From: Nonomuraea solani
Lineage (GTDB): Bacteria; Actinomycetota; Actinomycetes; Streptosporangiales; Streptosporangiaceae
Direction: 5' to 3'
Assembly: GCF_900108335.1 (NCBI RefSeq)
Contig: NZ_FNVT01000006.1
Location: 62,001-126,000, forward strand
DNA: 64,000 bases
The notes beneath the pieces are model-generated. The model was not told where the DNA came from. It saw only the letters and a program-made list of their open reading frames with translations, and did not search any database. Position 1 is the stretch's first letter. Every line of letters starts with the position of its first letter. The position numbers and the translations under genes were made by a program. Shown piece after piece: positions 33,888 through 43,500 of this stretch.

Positions 33888-35315
33888 CTACTGGCGGGCG
33901 TCGGCCACGCGGCAGCTCGCGCCCGAGCAGGACGCCATCGCCGTCAGCCGCGCGTCGAGGCTCGCCAGCAGCGCCGGGTCGGCGCCGTCGATCAGGTTGC
34001 GCAACTGGTAGGGGTCCGCGTGCAGGTCGTAGAGCTGCCGCTCGCCCGTCTCGTAGCGGACGTAGGTGTACTGCTCGGTGCGCAGCGCCTGGTAGGCGGG
34101 CACGGGCGTCTGGGCGGCCGAGGCCCTGTTGGCCGGCCTGGTGAACTCGACCAGCACGTTCCTGCGCCACTGCGCCGGCGAGGCGCCCTTCAGCAGCGGC
34201 ACCAGCGACCGCCCTTCGGCGAACGACGGCGCCGTGGCCCCGCCCAGCGCCGCGAACGTGGCAGCCAGGTCCACGGTGGCGCCCATGTGGGCGATCGTGG
34301 AGTCCGCCTTGACCCCGGGCCCCCGGACGACGAGCGGGACCCTGATCGCCTCCTCGAACGGCGTCGTCTTGCCCTGCCCGAGCCGGTGCGTGCCGAGATG
34401 GAAGCCGTTGTCCGAGGTGAAGAAGAGGTAGGTATTGTCCAGCTTCCCCGCCTCCTCCAGAGCCGACACCACCGACCCGACCAGGTCGTCGACCCCGAGC
34501 ATGGACCGCAGCCTGGTGCGGAAGCGCTCGTCGATCGCGTCGCGGGCCGGCTGCGAGAGCGGCGGCCGCGTCCGCAGCCAGAGCGGCTCGCCGGCGACGT
34601 CTTCCTGGTCGAACGACGGCGTGCGCGGCGCCATCACCAGCGGGAAGGCGTCGGCGTGCCGATAGGCGGGGTTGGCCGGGTTGTGCGGGCCGATCGGGGC
34701 CAGGTAGAGGAAGAACGGCTCGTCGGAGCCGGCGATGAAGTCGCGGGCCTTGCCGGCCAGCACGTCCGACAGGTAGTCGGGCTCGGACCAGCCGTACTCG
34801 CGCAGCGCGCCGTTCTCGTTGAGGCGGTAGCCGTACTCCTCGTAGAGGTTGCGCACCGGGACGTCCCACTCGTCCCAGCCGGGCGGCACGAACGTCTCCT
34901 CGGCCGTCTTGCCCGGATAGTGGTTGAGGAACTTGCCCATCAGCCCCGTCCGGTAGCCGGCCTGCCGCATCCAGGTGCCGATTGTGGAACGTTCCAGACC
35001 TTGGGCGTGGAAGCGGTCGAAGCCGCCTTCCGGGGCGGTGTTGGTCAGCACGCCATGACTGTGGACGTACTGGGAGCGCAGGATCGACGCCCTGGACGGG
35101 CAGCACCAGGAGTTCGTCACGAAGAAGCGGTCGAACGAGGCGCCCTGCCGCACGAGGTGCCGGGTGATGTTCGGGAAGTACGGGAGCGTGCCGGTTTCGA
35201 GGTCGTCGGCCATGATGAGCACGATGTTCGGCCGGGCGTCGCCCTTGGCCATGGTCGGCTCGGCCGCCGGCAGGAGAAGCAGCAGACAGGCGAGACGGCA
35301 GAGGGCCTTGAACAC
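33888..35315 (-). CDS. secreted sulfatase (type I, formylglycine)
   Basis: A 475-residue sulfatase. An N-terminal signal peptide (FKALCRLACLLLLLPAAEP) is best explained by a GTG start at 35315; GTG 35351 and ATG 35345 give a longer N-region. The core carries NIVLIMADDL metal-binding residues and the CCPSR formylglycine motif (CxPSR) in NSWCCPSRASILRSQ. SDNGFHLGTHRLGQGKTTPFEE matches the second metal site. It should hydrolyse a sulfate ester outside the membrane after Cys-to-formylglycine maturation by an enzyme not found in this window. It ends 6 bases from the convergent lutR stop. Confidence 0.9.
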   Translation of the reverse strand: MFKALCRLACLLLLLPAAEPTMAKGDARPNIVLIMADDLETGTLPYFPNITRHLVRQGASFDRFFVTNSWCCPSRASILRSQYVHSHGVLTNTAPEGGFDRFHAQGLERSTIGTWMRQAGYRTGLMGKFLNHYPGKTAEETFVPPGWDEWDVPVRNLYEEYGYRLNENGALREYGWSEPDYLSDVLAGKARDFIAGSDEPFFLYLAPIGPHNPANPAYRHADAFPLVMAPRTPSFDQEDVAGEPLWLRTRPPLSQPARDAIDERFRTRLRSMLGVDDLVGSVVSALEEAGKLDNTYLFFTSDNGFHLGTHRLGQGKTTPFEEAIRVPLVVRGPGVKADSTIAHMGATVDLAATFAALGGATAPSFAEGRSLVPLLKGASPAQWRRNVLVEFTRPANRASAAQTPVPAYQALRTEQYTYVRYETGERQLYDLHADPYQLRNLIDGADPALLASLDARLTAMASCSGASCRVADARQ

Positions 35316-35399
35316 AGAGTCTGACTTCCCCGGAAGATCCTCCATTGACACTTAGGGCGGCCACCGGGGGTAATAGAACTTAATTCCGGAGGTGTCCTC

Positions 35400-36401
35400 A
35401 TGAAGCTCGGCTTGAACCTCGGCTACTGGCAGCGCAACGCCGACGACGCGACAGAATCCGTGCTGGCGGCCGAACGGCTCGGCTACGACTCGGTGTGGAC
35501 GGCGGAGGCGTACGGCAGCGACGTCTTCACCCCCCTCGCCTGGTACGGCGCCCGCACCACCCGCATCAAGCTGGGCACCTCGATCGCCCAGATCTCCGCC
35601 AGGCCGCCTGTCACGACGGCGATGACCGCCATGACGCTCGACCACCTCACCGGCGGCCGGCTGCTGCTCGGCGTGGGCGCCTCCGGCCCGCAGGTCGTGG
35701 AGGGCTGGTACGGCCAGCCCTTCGCCAGGCCGCTGGCCAGGACCCGTGAGTACGTCGACATCATGCGCCAGGTGTGGCGCCGCGAGGAGCCGGTCACCTC
35801 GGACGGCCCGCACTACCCGCTCCCCCTGGCGGACGGCCTGGGCAAACCCCTCAAACTCATCACCCATCCGCTCCGCCCGGACATCCCCATCTATCTCGGC
35901 GCGGAGGGCCCCAAGAACGTCGCCCTGGCCGCCGAGGTAGGCCAGGGCTGGCTGCCGCTGTTCGCGTTCCCCTCGAAGATCGAGGAGATGTACGGCGACT
36001 CCCTCGCGGGTGCCCCCGAGGGCTTCGACGTGGCCGCCATGGTCATGGTGATCATCTCCGACGACGTCAGGGCCGCCCTGGACGGCGTCAAGATGATGCT
36101 CACCCTCTACATCGGCGGCATGGGCGCCAAGCACCGCAACTTCCACGCCGACATCATCGGCAGGATGGGCTTCGCCGAGGCCGCCGAGCACATCCAGGCG
36201 CTCTACCTGGCCGGGCGCAAGGACGAGGCGTTCCGGGCGATCCCGGACGAGCTGGCCGACGGCATCTCGCTCGTCGGCCCGCCCGGCCGGATCAAGGAAC
36301 GCCTCGAAGCGTGGCACAAGAGCCCGGTCACGAGCCTGCTGGTGATGGGCCCGCGCGACGAGCCGTCGCTGAAGCTCGTCCGCGACCTCGTGCTGGGTTA
36401 G
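35400..36401 (+). CDS. LLM-class F420-dependent oxidoreductase
   Basis: A 333-residue luciferase-like monooxygenase-fold protein. Marks include MKLGLNLGYW, TSIAQISARPPVTTAMTAMT, LDHLTGGRLLLGVGASGPQV and a C-terminal GPPGRIKERLEAW. The pattern is that of the actinobacterial deazaflavin F420-dependent subgroup rather than the FMN bacterial luciferases. The substrate is unknown. It starts 84 bases from the divergent sulfatase GTG and ends overlapping the ABC permease stop by 4 bases. Confidence 0.87.
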   Translation: MKLGLNLGYWQRNADDATESVLAAERLGYDSVWTAEAYGSDVFTPLAWYGARTTRIKLGTSIAQISARPPVTTAMTAMTLDHLTGGRLLLGVGASGPQVVEGWYGQPFARPLARTREYVDIMRQVWRREEPVTSDGPHYPLPLADGLGKPLKLITHPLRPDIPIYLGAEGPKNVALAAEVGQGWLPLFAFPSKIEEMYGDSLAGAPEGFDVAAMVMVIISDDVRAALDGVKMMLTLYIGGMGAKHRNFHADIIGRMGFAEAAEHIQALYLAGRKDEAFRAIPDELADGISLVGPPGRIKERLEAWHKSPVTSLLVMGPRDEPSLKLVRDLVLG

Positions 36402-38338
36402 TCGGGGCGGGGCGCCGGGTCGGCCGTCACCGACTTCAGCAGCGGCCGGCTCAGCGCGCCCGCGCCGATCACCCCGGCGAAGCCCACCACCACGCAGCCC
36501 GCCAGGGTGAGCGCGCCGATCGTGTTCATCCCGCCGATCATGAACGGCACCGCGCAGAACACGCCCACCAGGATCGCCCCGCCGCCCATCACGGTCAGCG
36601 GGATCAGCGTCTCCGCGCGGCGGGCCCGGTCGAGCACCTCCAGCGGCGTGCCCGCCAGGCGCAGCAGCCCGTAGGTCTGCCGCCGGTCGAGGATCGACGA
36701 CGTCGCGGTGATCCCCGAGCTGGCGATGGCCACCAGGAACGACACCGACAGCACCACGACCGTGCCCGCCCGCACGTCGGTGAGGAGCTGGTCGCCGAAG
36801 CGCACGTCGTCGTTCTTCGTCGTGGGCGTGCGGCCGGGGACCAGCCCCGTGAGCGCGGTGCGCGCCCGGTCCAGCGTGACCACGTCGGCGGTGCTGCCCA
36901 GGGCCGCGACCACGACGTTCTTCACGGGCTTCACGGTGGCCGCCACCCCGGCCGCCTTCAGCCGCTCGCGGGCCTGCTCCGTCACCTTCGCCGCCTGCCC
37001 GGCGGGAGCGGTGACGCGGAGCTGCGGCGGCCCGGCCGGCCCGGTGTCGAACGCGCCCGGGCTGAGCAGGCCGAGGAACCCGGCCACGAACCCGGTCAGC
37101 GCCACGCCGCTCACCGTGCGCCAGGCCGCGCGCGGGTCGTCCACCAGCCGGCGGCCCGCCAGCAACCGGGCGGGCCTGCGCGCGCCGGCCGCCGTGACCC
37201 GGCCGATCAGGCCGACCACCCACGGGCCCGCCAGGTTGATGCAGAGGAAGGCCAGGGCCAGCGCCACCACGATGAGCGTGATGCTGGTGCCCCTGGTCAG
37301 CATGGGGAACGCGGCCAGCACCGCGAGCAGGGCGAGCACCCGTACGAACCGCATGGCGGGCGGCGTCTCCCGCTTGGCCACGCCGAGCGGGCTGACCACG
37401 ACCCGCCGCAGCCCGACCACCGCCGACAGCCCCACCAGCAGCGGCACCGCGAGCAGCACCCCCGCCAGGTAGAGCGGGGCGGGCAGCAGGTCGGTGGCGA
37501 ACCACGGCCCGCCCTGCATCTCGATCCCGGACAGCAGCGGCACGGCCAGGGCGTAGGCGGCGGCCCCCGCGAGCGCTCCGGCGAGCGCCACGATCACCGC
37601 CTCCGCCACGGTCATGGCCACCACCTGGCCCGGCGTCGCCCCGATCAGCCGCAGCGCGGCCAGCCGCTGGTCACGCCTGGCCACCGTGAGCCGGGCCGCG
37701 GCGCCGCCGAAGACCAGCAGCGGCACCACCATGAGCACGCTCGCGATGAGCGTGAGCACCCGATAGGCCTGGGCGTCCTCGCCCGGCGTGCCCGCCAGGC
37801 TCGCGACCTTGGTCGGCGGCTTGGCGATGACCCAGTCGTCGCTGCGGGCGGCGGTCATCGCCGGAGAGTCCGGCTCGTGGCCGACGACCGCGACCAGCTC
37901 CTTGGAGTGGATCAGCGCCTCGTCGCCGAGCACGCCCTTCTGGTTCGGGTAGCGGTCGGCGAGCCGGTCGGCGGGCAGTTCCTTGGCCAGCTCGGCCAGG
38001 GCGGGTGACAGCCACACCTCGCCCGGCGCGGGGAACCTGGGCATGCCGGGCGGCGGCGCGGGTGCCGTCTTGCCCAGCGCGGCCAGGTCCACGACGACGA
38101 TGGCCTCGTCGCGTACGTAGTCGTAGCGGGACGCCTCGATCGCCACCGCCCCCGACGTGGCCGCGACCGGGTTGCGCCAGGCGCCGCGCTCGGCCCTGGC
38201 CTCGAAGGCGGAGTTGGCGGCCACGGCGAACAGCAGCAGCGCCGTGGCCACCGCGACGGCCCCCAGCGTGAGCCAGGTGCCGAGCATGCCCCTGCGGCCG
38301 CCACCCTTGAGCAGCCGCCAGGTCAGGTCGAGGTTCAC
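36398..38338 (-). CDS. FtsX-like ABC transporter permease
   Basis: A 646-residue membrane protein from GTG 38338, whose start overlaps the stop of the ATPase gene (GTGA). It has an N-terminal anchor, an extracellular domain of about 170 residues, then two FtsX/MacB-type membrane blocks separated by a second extracellular domain, with about ten membrane segments. LVFGGAAARLTVARRDQRLAALRLIG is the FtsX coupling region. With the ATPase it forms a LolCDE/MacB-class exporter or extruder, possibly for antibiotics or lipids; the substrate is unknown. Confidence 0.87.
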   Translation of the reverse strand: MNLDLTWRLLKGGGRRGMLGTWLTLGAVAVATALLLFAVAANSAFEARAERGAWRNPVAATSGAVAIEASRYDYVRDEAIVVVDLAALGKTAPAPPPGMPRFPAPGEVWLSPALAELAKELPADRLADRYPNQKGVLGDEALIHSKELVAVVGHEPDSPAMTAARSDDWVIAKPPTKVASLAGTPGEDAQAYRVLTLIASVLMVVPLLVFGGAAARLTVARRDQRLAALRLIGATPGQVVAMTVAEAVIVALAGALAGAAAYALAVPLLSGIEMQGGPWFATDLLPAPLYLAGVLLAVPLLVGLSAVVGLRRVVVSPLGVAKRETPPAMRFVRVLALLAVLAAFPMLTRGTSITLIVVALALAFLCINLAGPWVVGLIGRVTAAGARRPARLLAGRRLVDDPRAAWRTVSGVALTGFVAGFLGLLSPGAFDTGPAGPPQLRVTAPAGQAAKVTEQARERLKAAGVAATVKPVKNVVVAALGSTADVVTLDRARTALTGLVPGRTPTTKNDDVRFGDQLLTDVRAGTVVVLSVSFLVAIASSGITATSSILDRRQTYGLLRLAGTPLEVLDRARRAETLIPLTVMGGGAILVGVFCAVPFMIGGMNTIGALTLAGCVVVGFAGVIGAGALSRPLLKSVTADPAPRPD

Positions 38339-39012
38339 GCCCGCACCCCTGTTTCCAGCAGGCGGCCGTCGCGGACCTCGACCGTGCGGTCGCACCAGGC
38401 GGCCACGTTCGGATCGTGGGTGACCACGATCAGGCAGGCGCCGTTGTGCTTGGTCGCCTCGACCAGCAGCCGCATCGTGTCCTGGCCGGTCTGCTGGTCG
38501 AGCGCGCCCGTGGGCTCGTCGGCGAAGACCACGGCCGGCTTGCTCACCAGCGCCCTGGCGATGGCCACGCGCTGCGCCTGGCCGCCGGACAGCTCGCCCG
38601 GCCGCCTGGTCTCCATGCCCTGCAGGCCGAGGGGCGCGAACCACTCGCGCGCCTGGCGTACGGCCTGGGTCCGCGCCACCCCGCCCAGCATGAGCGGGAG
38701 TGCCACGTTCTCCTCGGCGGGCAGCTCGGGCAGGAGCTGGCCGAACTGGAAGACGAAGCCGAAGCGGGTGCGGCGCAGCGCGCTGCGCTGCCGCTCGCCC
38801 ATCGCGTCGATGCGCTGGCCGAGCAGGTGCACCTCGCCGCCGTCCGGCTTCATGATCCCGGCCAGGCAGTGCAGCAGGGTCGACTTGCCGGAACCGCTCG
38901 GCCCCATGATCGCCACCGCTTCGCCGGCCCGTACGGTGATGTCCACGCCGCCCAGGGCGACCGTCTGCCCGAACCGCTTGGTCAGGGCTCGTCCAACAAG
39001 TACGTCGTTCAT
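38335..39012 (-). CDS. ABC transporter ATP-binding protein (LolD/MacB class)
   Basis: A 225-residue ATPase from ATG 39012. Walker A GPSGSGKST, the Q-loop in FQFGQLLPEL, signature LSGGQAQRVAIARAL, Walker B VVFADEPTGALD and the switch His in VTHD are all present. The length and EPTGALD motif are typical of FtsE/LolD-type partners of FtsX-like permeases. It is cotranscribed with the permease gene and divergent from the response-regulator gene, which probably controls it. Confidence 0.92.
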   Translation of the reverse strand: MNDVLVGRALTKRFGQTVALGGVDITVRAGEAVAIMGPSGSGKSTLLHCLAGIMKPDGGEVHLLGQRIDAMGERQRSALRRTRFGFVFQFGQLLPELPAEENVALPLMLGGVARTQAVRQAREWFAPLGLQGMETRRPGELSGGQAQRVAIARALVSKPAVVFADEPTGALDQQTGQDTMRLLVEATKHNGACLIVVTHDPNVAAWCDRTVEVRDGRLLETGVRA

Positions 39013-39103
39013 GCGTCCAGCCTGGCCCGGCGAGGGGGCCCGGGGGATCGGCCGTGCGACCATAACCGCCTCGGCCGAACGGCTGATCCTTAGAGTTGTA
39101 GCC

Positions 39104-39754
39104 GTGACTATTCGGGTTCTCATCGCCGACGACCAGCAACTGGTACGCACCGGCTTTCAGATGATTTTGGACGCGCAACCGGACATGGAGGTCGTGGCCG
39201 CCGTCGCGGACGGGGCCGACGCCGTGGCGGAGGCCAGGCGGCTGCGCCCTGACGTGTGCCTGCTCGACATCAGGATGCCCAAGCTCGACGGGCTGGAGGT
39301 GACCCGCGCGCTGGCGGGCCCCGGCGTGGAGAACCCGCTGCGGGTGGTCATCGTCACCACCTTCGACCTCGACGAGTACGTCTACGGAGCCCTGCGCTCC
39401 GGCGCCACCGGGTTCCTGCTCAAGGACAGCGGCCCCACGCTGCTCATCGAGGCCGTCAGGGCCGCCGCCGCGGGCGACGCGCTGGTGTCGCCGTCGGTGA
39501 CCGTACGGCTGCTGCAGCACCTGTCACAGCCCCGGCAGCCCGTGGCGCTCCCGGTCAATGACCCGCTCACCGACCGCGAGCTGGACGTCGTGCGCCTGGT
39601 CGCCAGGGGGCGGACGAACCAGGAGGTGGCCGCCGAGCTGTTCGTGTCGCTTTCGACGGTCAAGACGCACCTGGGCAGCATCTTCGCCAAGCTCGGTGTC
39701 CGCAATCGCGTTGGAATCGCAGCTTGGGCGTGGGAATCCGGCGTGGTGAGCTGA
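39104..39754 (+). CDS. NarL/FixJ-family response regulator (orphan)
   Basis: A 216-residue regulator from GTG 39104. The receiver domain has the acidic pair DD near the start, the phospho-acceptor Asp in LLDIRMPKLDG and Lys in FLLKDSG. The C-terminal LuxR helix-turn-helix reads LTDRELDVVRLVARGRTNQEVAAELF followed by STVKTHLGSI. No sensor kinase gene is adjacent. Its divergent position next to the ABC exporter suggests it activates that operon on cell-envelope or drug stress. Confidence 0.92.
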   Translation: MTIRVLIADDQQLVRTGFQMILDAQPDMEVVAAVADGADAVAEARRLRPDVCLLDIRMPKLDGLEVTRALAGPGVENPLRVVIVTTFDLDEYVYGALRSGATGFLLKDSGPTLLIEAVRAAAAGDALVSPSVTVRLLQHLSQPRQPVALPVNDPLTDRELDVVRLVARGRTNQEVAAELFVSLSTVKTHLGSIFAKLGVRNRVGIAAWAWESGVVS

Positions 39755-39821
39755 TTAACAACGGGGCTCCCGGGATACAAGTGAAGCAGGACCTCAGCGC
39801 ATGGCCCGGGGGGAGAACAAC

Positions 39822-40508
39822 GTGCGCTACACCCAGGCATCGCCGACGAGAGCCGCCTTCGCCGTCCAAGTGACACTGGCCGCCCAGGTCGTCTCCCTCG
39901 GTTCCCTCGTGATCTTCGAACAGCTCCGTGGCCGTCAGCTCGCCACCCAGCTCGCCGCGTTCGGCGGCCGCCCCCAGGGCGCCGACGCGGAGGCGGTGGT
40001 GGGCGCCGTGACGATGTTCGCGGTGCTGATGATGCTGGTGGCGGGCACCTCGGTCGCCGCCGCGGCCTGCTACGTGACGTGGCTGGTGCGCGCCAGGCAG
40101 GCCAACGACCGCTCGGCCGCCACCGGCCCGGTGGCGGCCGCCTGGCTGATCCCCGTCGTCAACCTGGTCGCGCCGGCGGTGCTGGTCGACGAGGTGTGGC
40201 GCGGCACCAGGCCACCGGCGGGCCGCCGGGGGCGCTGGCTGGCGCTGGTGACCGGCTGGTGGCTGAGCTGGCTGGCCACGCTGGCGCTGCTGACGATCCG
40301 GCTGCCGCTCGACTCCTCCGCAGGCGACCTGACCGGAGTGGGGATGCTGGAGCTGACCTGCGCGGCGGTGGCGGCGCTGCTGTGCGCGGGCACGGTGCGC
40401 GAGCTGACCCGGCTGCAGTGCGCGGCCCGCCCGGCCGCGATCGGCACCGTGCACTCCTTCTCCCATCAGCCGCCCCAGCCGACCGCGCGGCCTGAGCACC
40501 AGTTCTAG
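39822..40508 (+). CDS. DUF4328 membrane protein
   Basis: A 228-residue protein with about five hydrophobic helices. WLIPVVNLVAPAVLVDEVWR is the hallmark of DUF4328, an actinobacterial membrane family of unknown function. GTG 39822 has GGGGGGAG seven bases upstream and is preferred to ATG 39801. The C-terminus is short and cytoplasmic. It ends 4 bases before the convergent dnaE2 stop. Confidence 0.82.
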   Translation: MRYTQASPTRAAFAVQVTLAAQVVSLGSLVIFEQLRGRQLATQLAAFGGRPQGADAEAVVGAVTMFAVLMMLVAGTSVAAAACYVTWLVRARQANDRSAATGPVAAAWLIPVVNLVAPAVLVDEVWRGTRPPAGRRGRWLALVTGWWLSWLATLALLTIRLPLDSSAGDLTGVGMLELTCAAVAALLCAGTVRELTRLQCAARPAAIGTVHSFSHQPPQPTARPEHQF

Positions 40509-40512
40509 GCAA

Positions 40513-43500
40513 TCAGGCGGCCGTCGGGCCTGAGCTGCCCTGGCTGGCGTGCCAGAGCCGCCTCGGCGGTTCGGCGATGGCGGGGGGCAGGTCGGAGTAG
40601 GGCGACAGGCGGAAGCCGTTGGCGTACTCGATCGGGCGGCCGCCGACTCCCTCGACGTCCTCCGGGGAGCGGTCGAGGACGGCGCGGACCGCCTCGACGC
40701 CCCGCGACCGCCAGAGCGCGTCCAGGTCGGTCAGGTTCCAGCAGTCCACCGCGCGCATCGACACCGCCCGGGTCCCCGTGCGCCTGACCACTCCCCTGGC
40801 CAGCATGATCCACGAGCCGAACACGATCGACGCGCACCGCCCCTGCACCGACTCGAAGAACGTCAGGTCGATCGGCCCCGTCGAGTCGTCGAGCGTGGTG
40901 AAGATGACGCGCTGGCCCGAGCGCACCGCCGGCGTCTGGGTCGCCACCTTGACCCCGGCGACCAGGATCTCCGCCCCGTTGCGCTGGGCGAGCAGGTCTC
41001 TGGAACGCACCACCCCCAGCGCGTCGAGCAGCTCGTCGTGGAAGCTGATGACGTGCCGGCTGATGTCGATGCCGAGGATCTCCAGCTCGGCCTCGACCAT
41101 CTCCGTCTCCGTCATCTCCGGCAGCTCCCCCGGCGGCAGGTGCTCGCTGAAACCGAGCGGAAGCTGCACGGACTGCGGCGGGTCCGGCCGCTCGGAGATG
41201 GACATGTGTGAGGTGTAGCGCTTGGACTTGCGCGGCGCCGCCCGCACGCCGATCGCCGAGGCCCGGTCGAGCGCGCCCACCTGAGCGATCAGGTCGCGCC
41301 TGGTCAGCTCGCCCGGACGCCAGCGCGGCCCGCCAGGGTGCAGGTCGTGCAGCGCGTCCAGGCCGCCCACCTGGACGATCCGCTCGATCGTGGGGCGCGA
41401 GGGCCGGGCGCGGTCCCAGAAGTCGGCCAGCGATGTGTACGGCTGCCCCGCCACCATGCGCTCGACCTCCGCCTCGCTCACCCCCTTGATGGCCGAGAAC
41501 GGCACGCGCAGCGCGTAGCCCCTGCCGATCTCCCCGGCCTTGAACTCCCTGCGCGGCCGCCCGGCGCCTTCCAGCGCGGCCGGGCGCACCCGCACCTGGA
41601 CGCGCGGCCCGAGCCGCTCCACCCGCCAGTCCTTGCCCGACCTGTTGATGTCCAGCGGCAGGATCTTCACCCCGCACTGCCTGGCCTCGTCGATGATGAC
41701 CCGCGGCGGGTACATGCCGGGCTCGTGCGTGAGCACCCCCGCGAAGAACGCCGCCGCGTGGTGCCGCTTGAGCCAGGCCGACTGGTAGGTGGGCAGCGCG
41801 AACGCCGCCGCGTGCGCCTTGCAGAACCCGAACGCCCCGAACGCGTCCAGCACCCGCCAGGCCCGGTCCACGGCCGCGTCGTCGAACCCGTTGGCCCTGG
41901 CCATCGGGACGAACGTCTTGCGGACCCGCTCGCGCCCCTCCGGCGTGTCCAGCGTGCGCCGCAGCATCTCGGCGAACGACAGGTCGCGCCCGGTCATCAC
42001 CGCGATGATCTTCAGCACCTGCTCGTGGAACACCACGACGCCGTGCGTCTCCTTCAGCGCCTCGCGGAGCCTCTCGTGCGGATAGTACGGCTGCCGCCAC
42101 CCGTGCCTGGCCTCCAGGTAAGGGGTGACCATGTCGGAGTTGACCGGCCCCGGCCTGAACAGCGAGATGTCCACGATCAGGTCGTGCATCCTGCGCGGCT
42201 CCAGCTTGGCCACCAGCTCGCGCTGGCCGGGCGACTCGATCTGGAAGCAGCCGAGGGTCCGGGAGGCACAGATCATGTCGTAGGTGTCCTGGTCGTCGTG
42301 CGGCACGTACTGGATCTCGGGGTCGTCGCCCCGCTGGGCGTCGAGCTCGACGACGACGTCGTCGACCCGCTTGATCTCGGTCAGCGCGTACGCCAGCGCC
42401 GACTGCATCCGCACCCCCAGCACGTCGAGCTTGAGCAGCCCGGCCTCCTCCACGTCGTCCTTGTCGAACTGCGACATCGGGAACTCCAGCAGGCTGCGCT
42501 CCACCGGCGTGCGGTCCCGCAGCCCCGAGTTGCCGATCAGCACGCCGCACGGGTGCAGCGCGATGTGCCTGGGCAGGCCGTCGAGCCGCTCCGCCAGCCG
42601 GAACACCCGCTCCAGGCCCGCGTCGCCGAGCCGGCTCTCGCGCAGCTCGGGCAGGTCGTTCAGGGACGCGGTGATCTGCTTGGCCCTGATGTGCGGGAAC
42701 GCCTTCGCGATCGCGTCGATCTCGTGCGGCGGCAGGCCCATCGCCCCGGCCACGTCGCGGATCGCGCTGCGCGCCCGGTAGGTCTCCATCATGGACACGC
42801 AGGCCACCCTGGCCTCGCCGTAGCGCTCGAAGATGGCCTGGTAGCAGTCGAGCCGGCGGGCCGACTCCACGTCGACGTCGATGTCGGGCAGCCCGATGCG
42901 GCCCTCCGACAGGAAGCGCTCCATGAGCAGGCCGTGCTCGATCGGGTTCACCTCGCCGATGCCGATGAGGTAGTTGACCAGGCTGCCGGCGCCCGAGCCG
43001 CGGATGGCGCAGCGGATGCCCATGCCGCGGATCATGTCGGTGATGCCGGCCACGGCGATGAAATATCCGGACAGGCGCTTGCGCTCGATGATCGCCATCT
43101 CGTCCCGCAGGCGCTCCCTGACGTCGTCGACACGGTCGAGGCCGCGCCGGATCAGCCCGTCCTCGACGCGGTGGCGCAGCAGCGGCACCGGGTCGCGGCC
43201 GATCTCGGGCAGGTGCAGGCCGGGCGGGTCGTTCCTGAGGGCGAGCAGGCCGAGCGGGTCCATGGAGCACGCCTCGGCCAGCCGCCTGGTGGTGTGCAGC
43301 AGCCGGGCGACCCGCTCCTGGTCGGCCCCGCACACCTTGGCCGCCACCTGCCACATCTCCTTGGTGCTCTTGAGGTAGGCGTGGGAGGTGGTGCGCTCCA
43401 GGTGGCGCGGGTGCAGCGGCACGAGCTGGCGGGCCGCGTCGAGCACGTCGCCCACCTGGTGGTCGGCCGGGTCGAGGTAGCGGGCGGCGTTGGTCAGCAC

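Noticed and set aside
36398..39520. 1040-codon minus-strand frame suggesting a giant fused ABC protein
   Set aside because: The permease begins at GTG 38338, overlapping the ATPase stop in another frame; the upstream part is the shadow of the ATPase and response-regulator genes.
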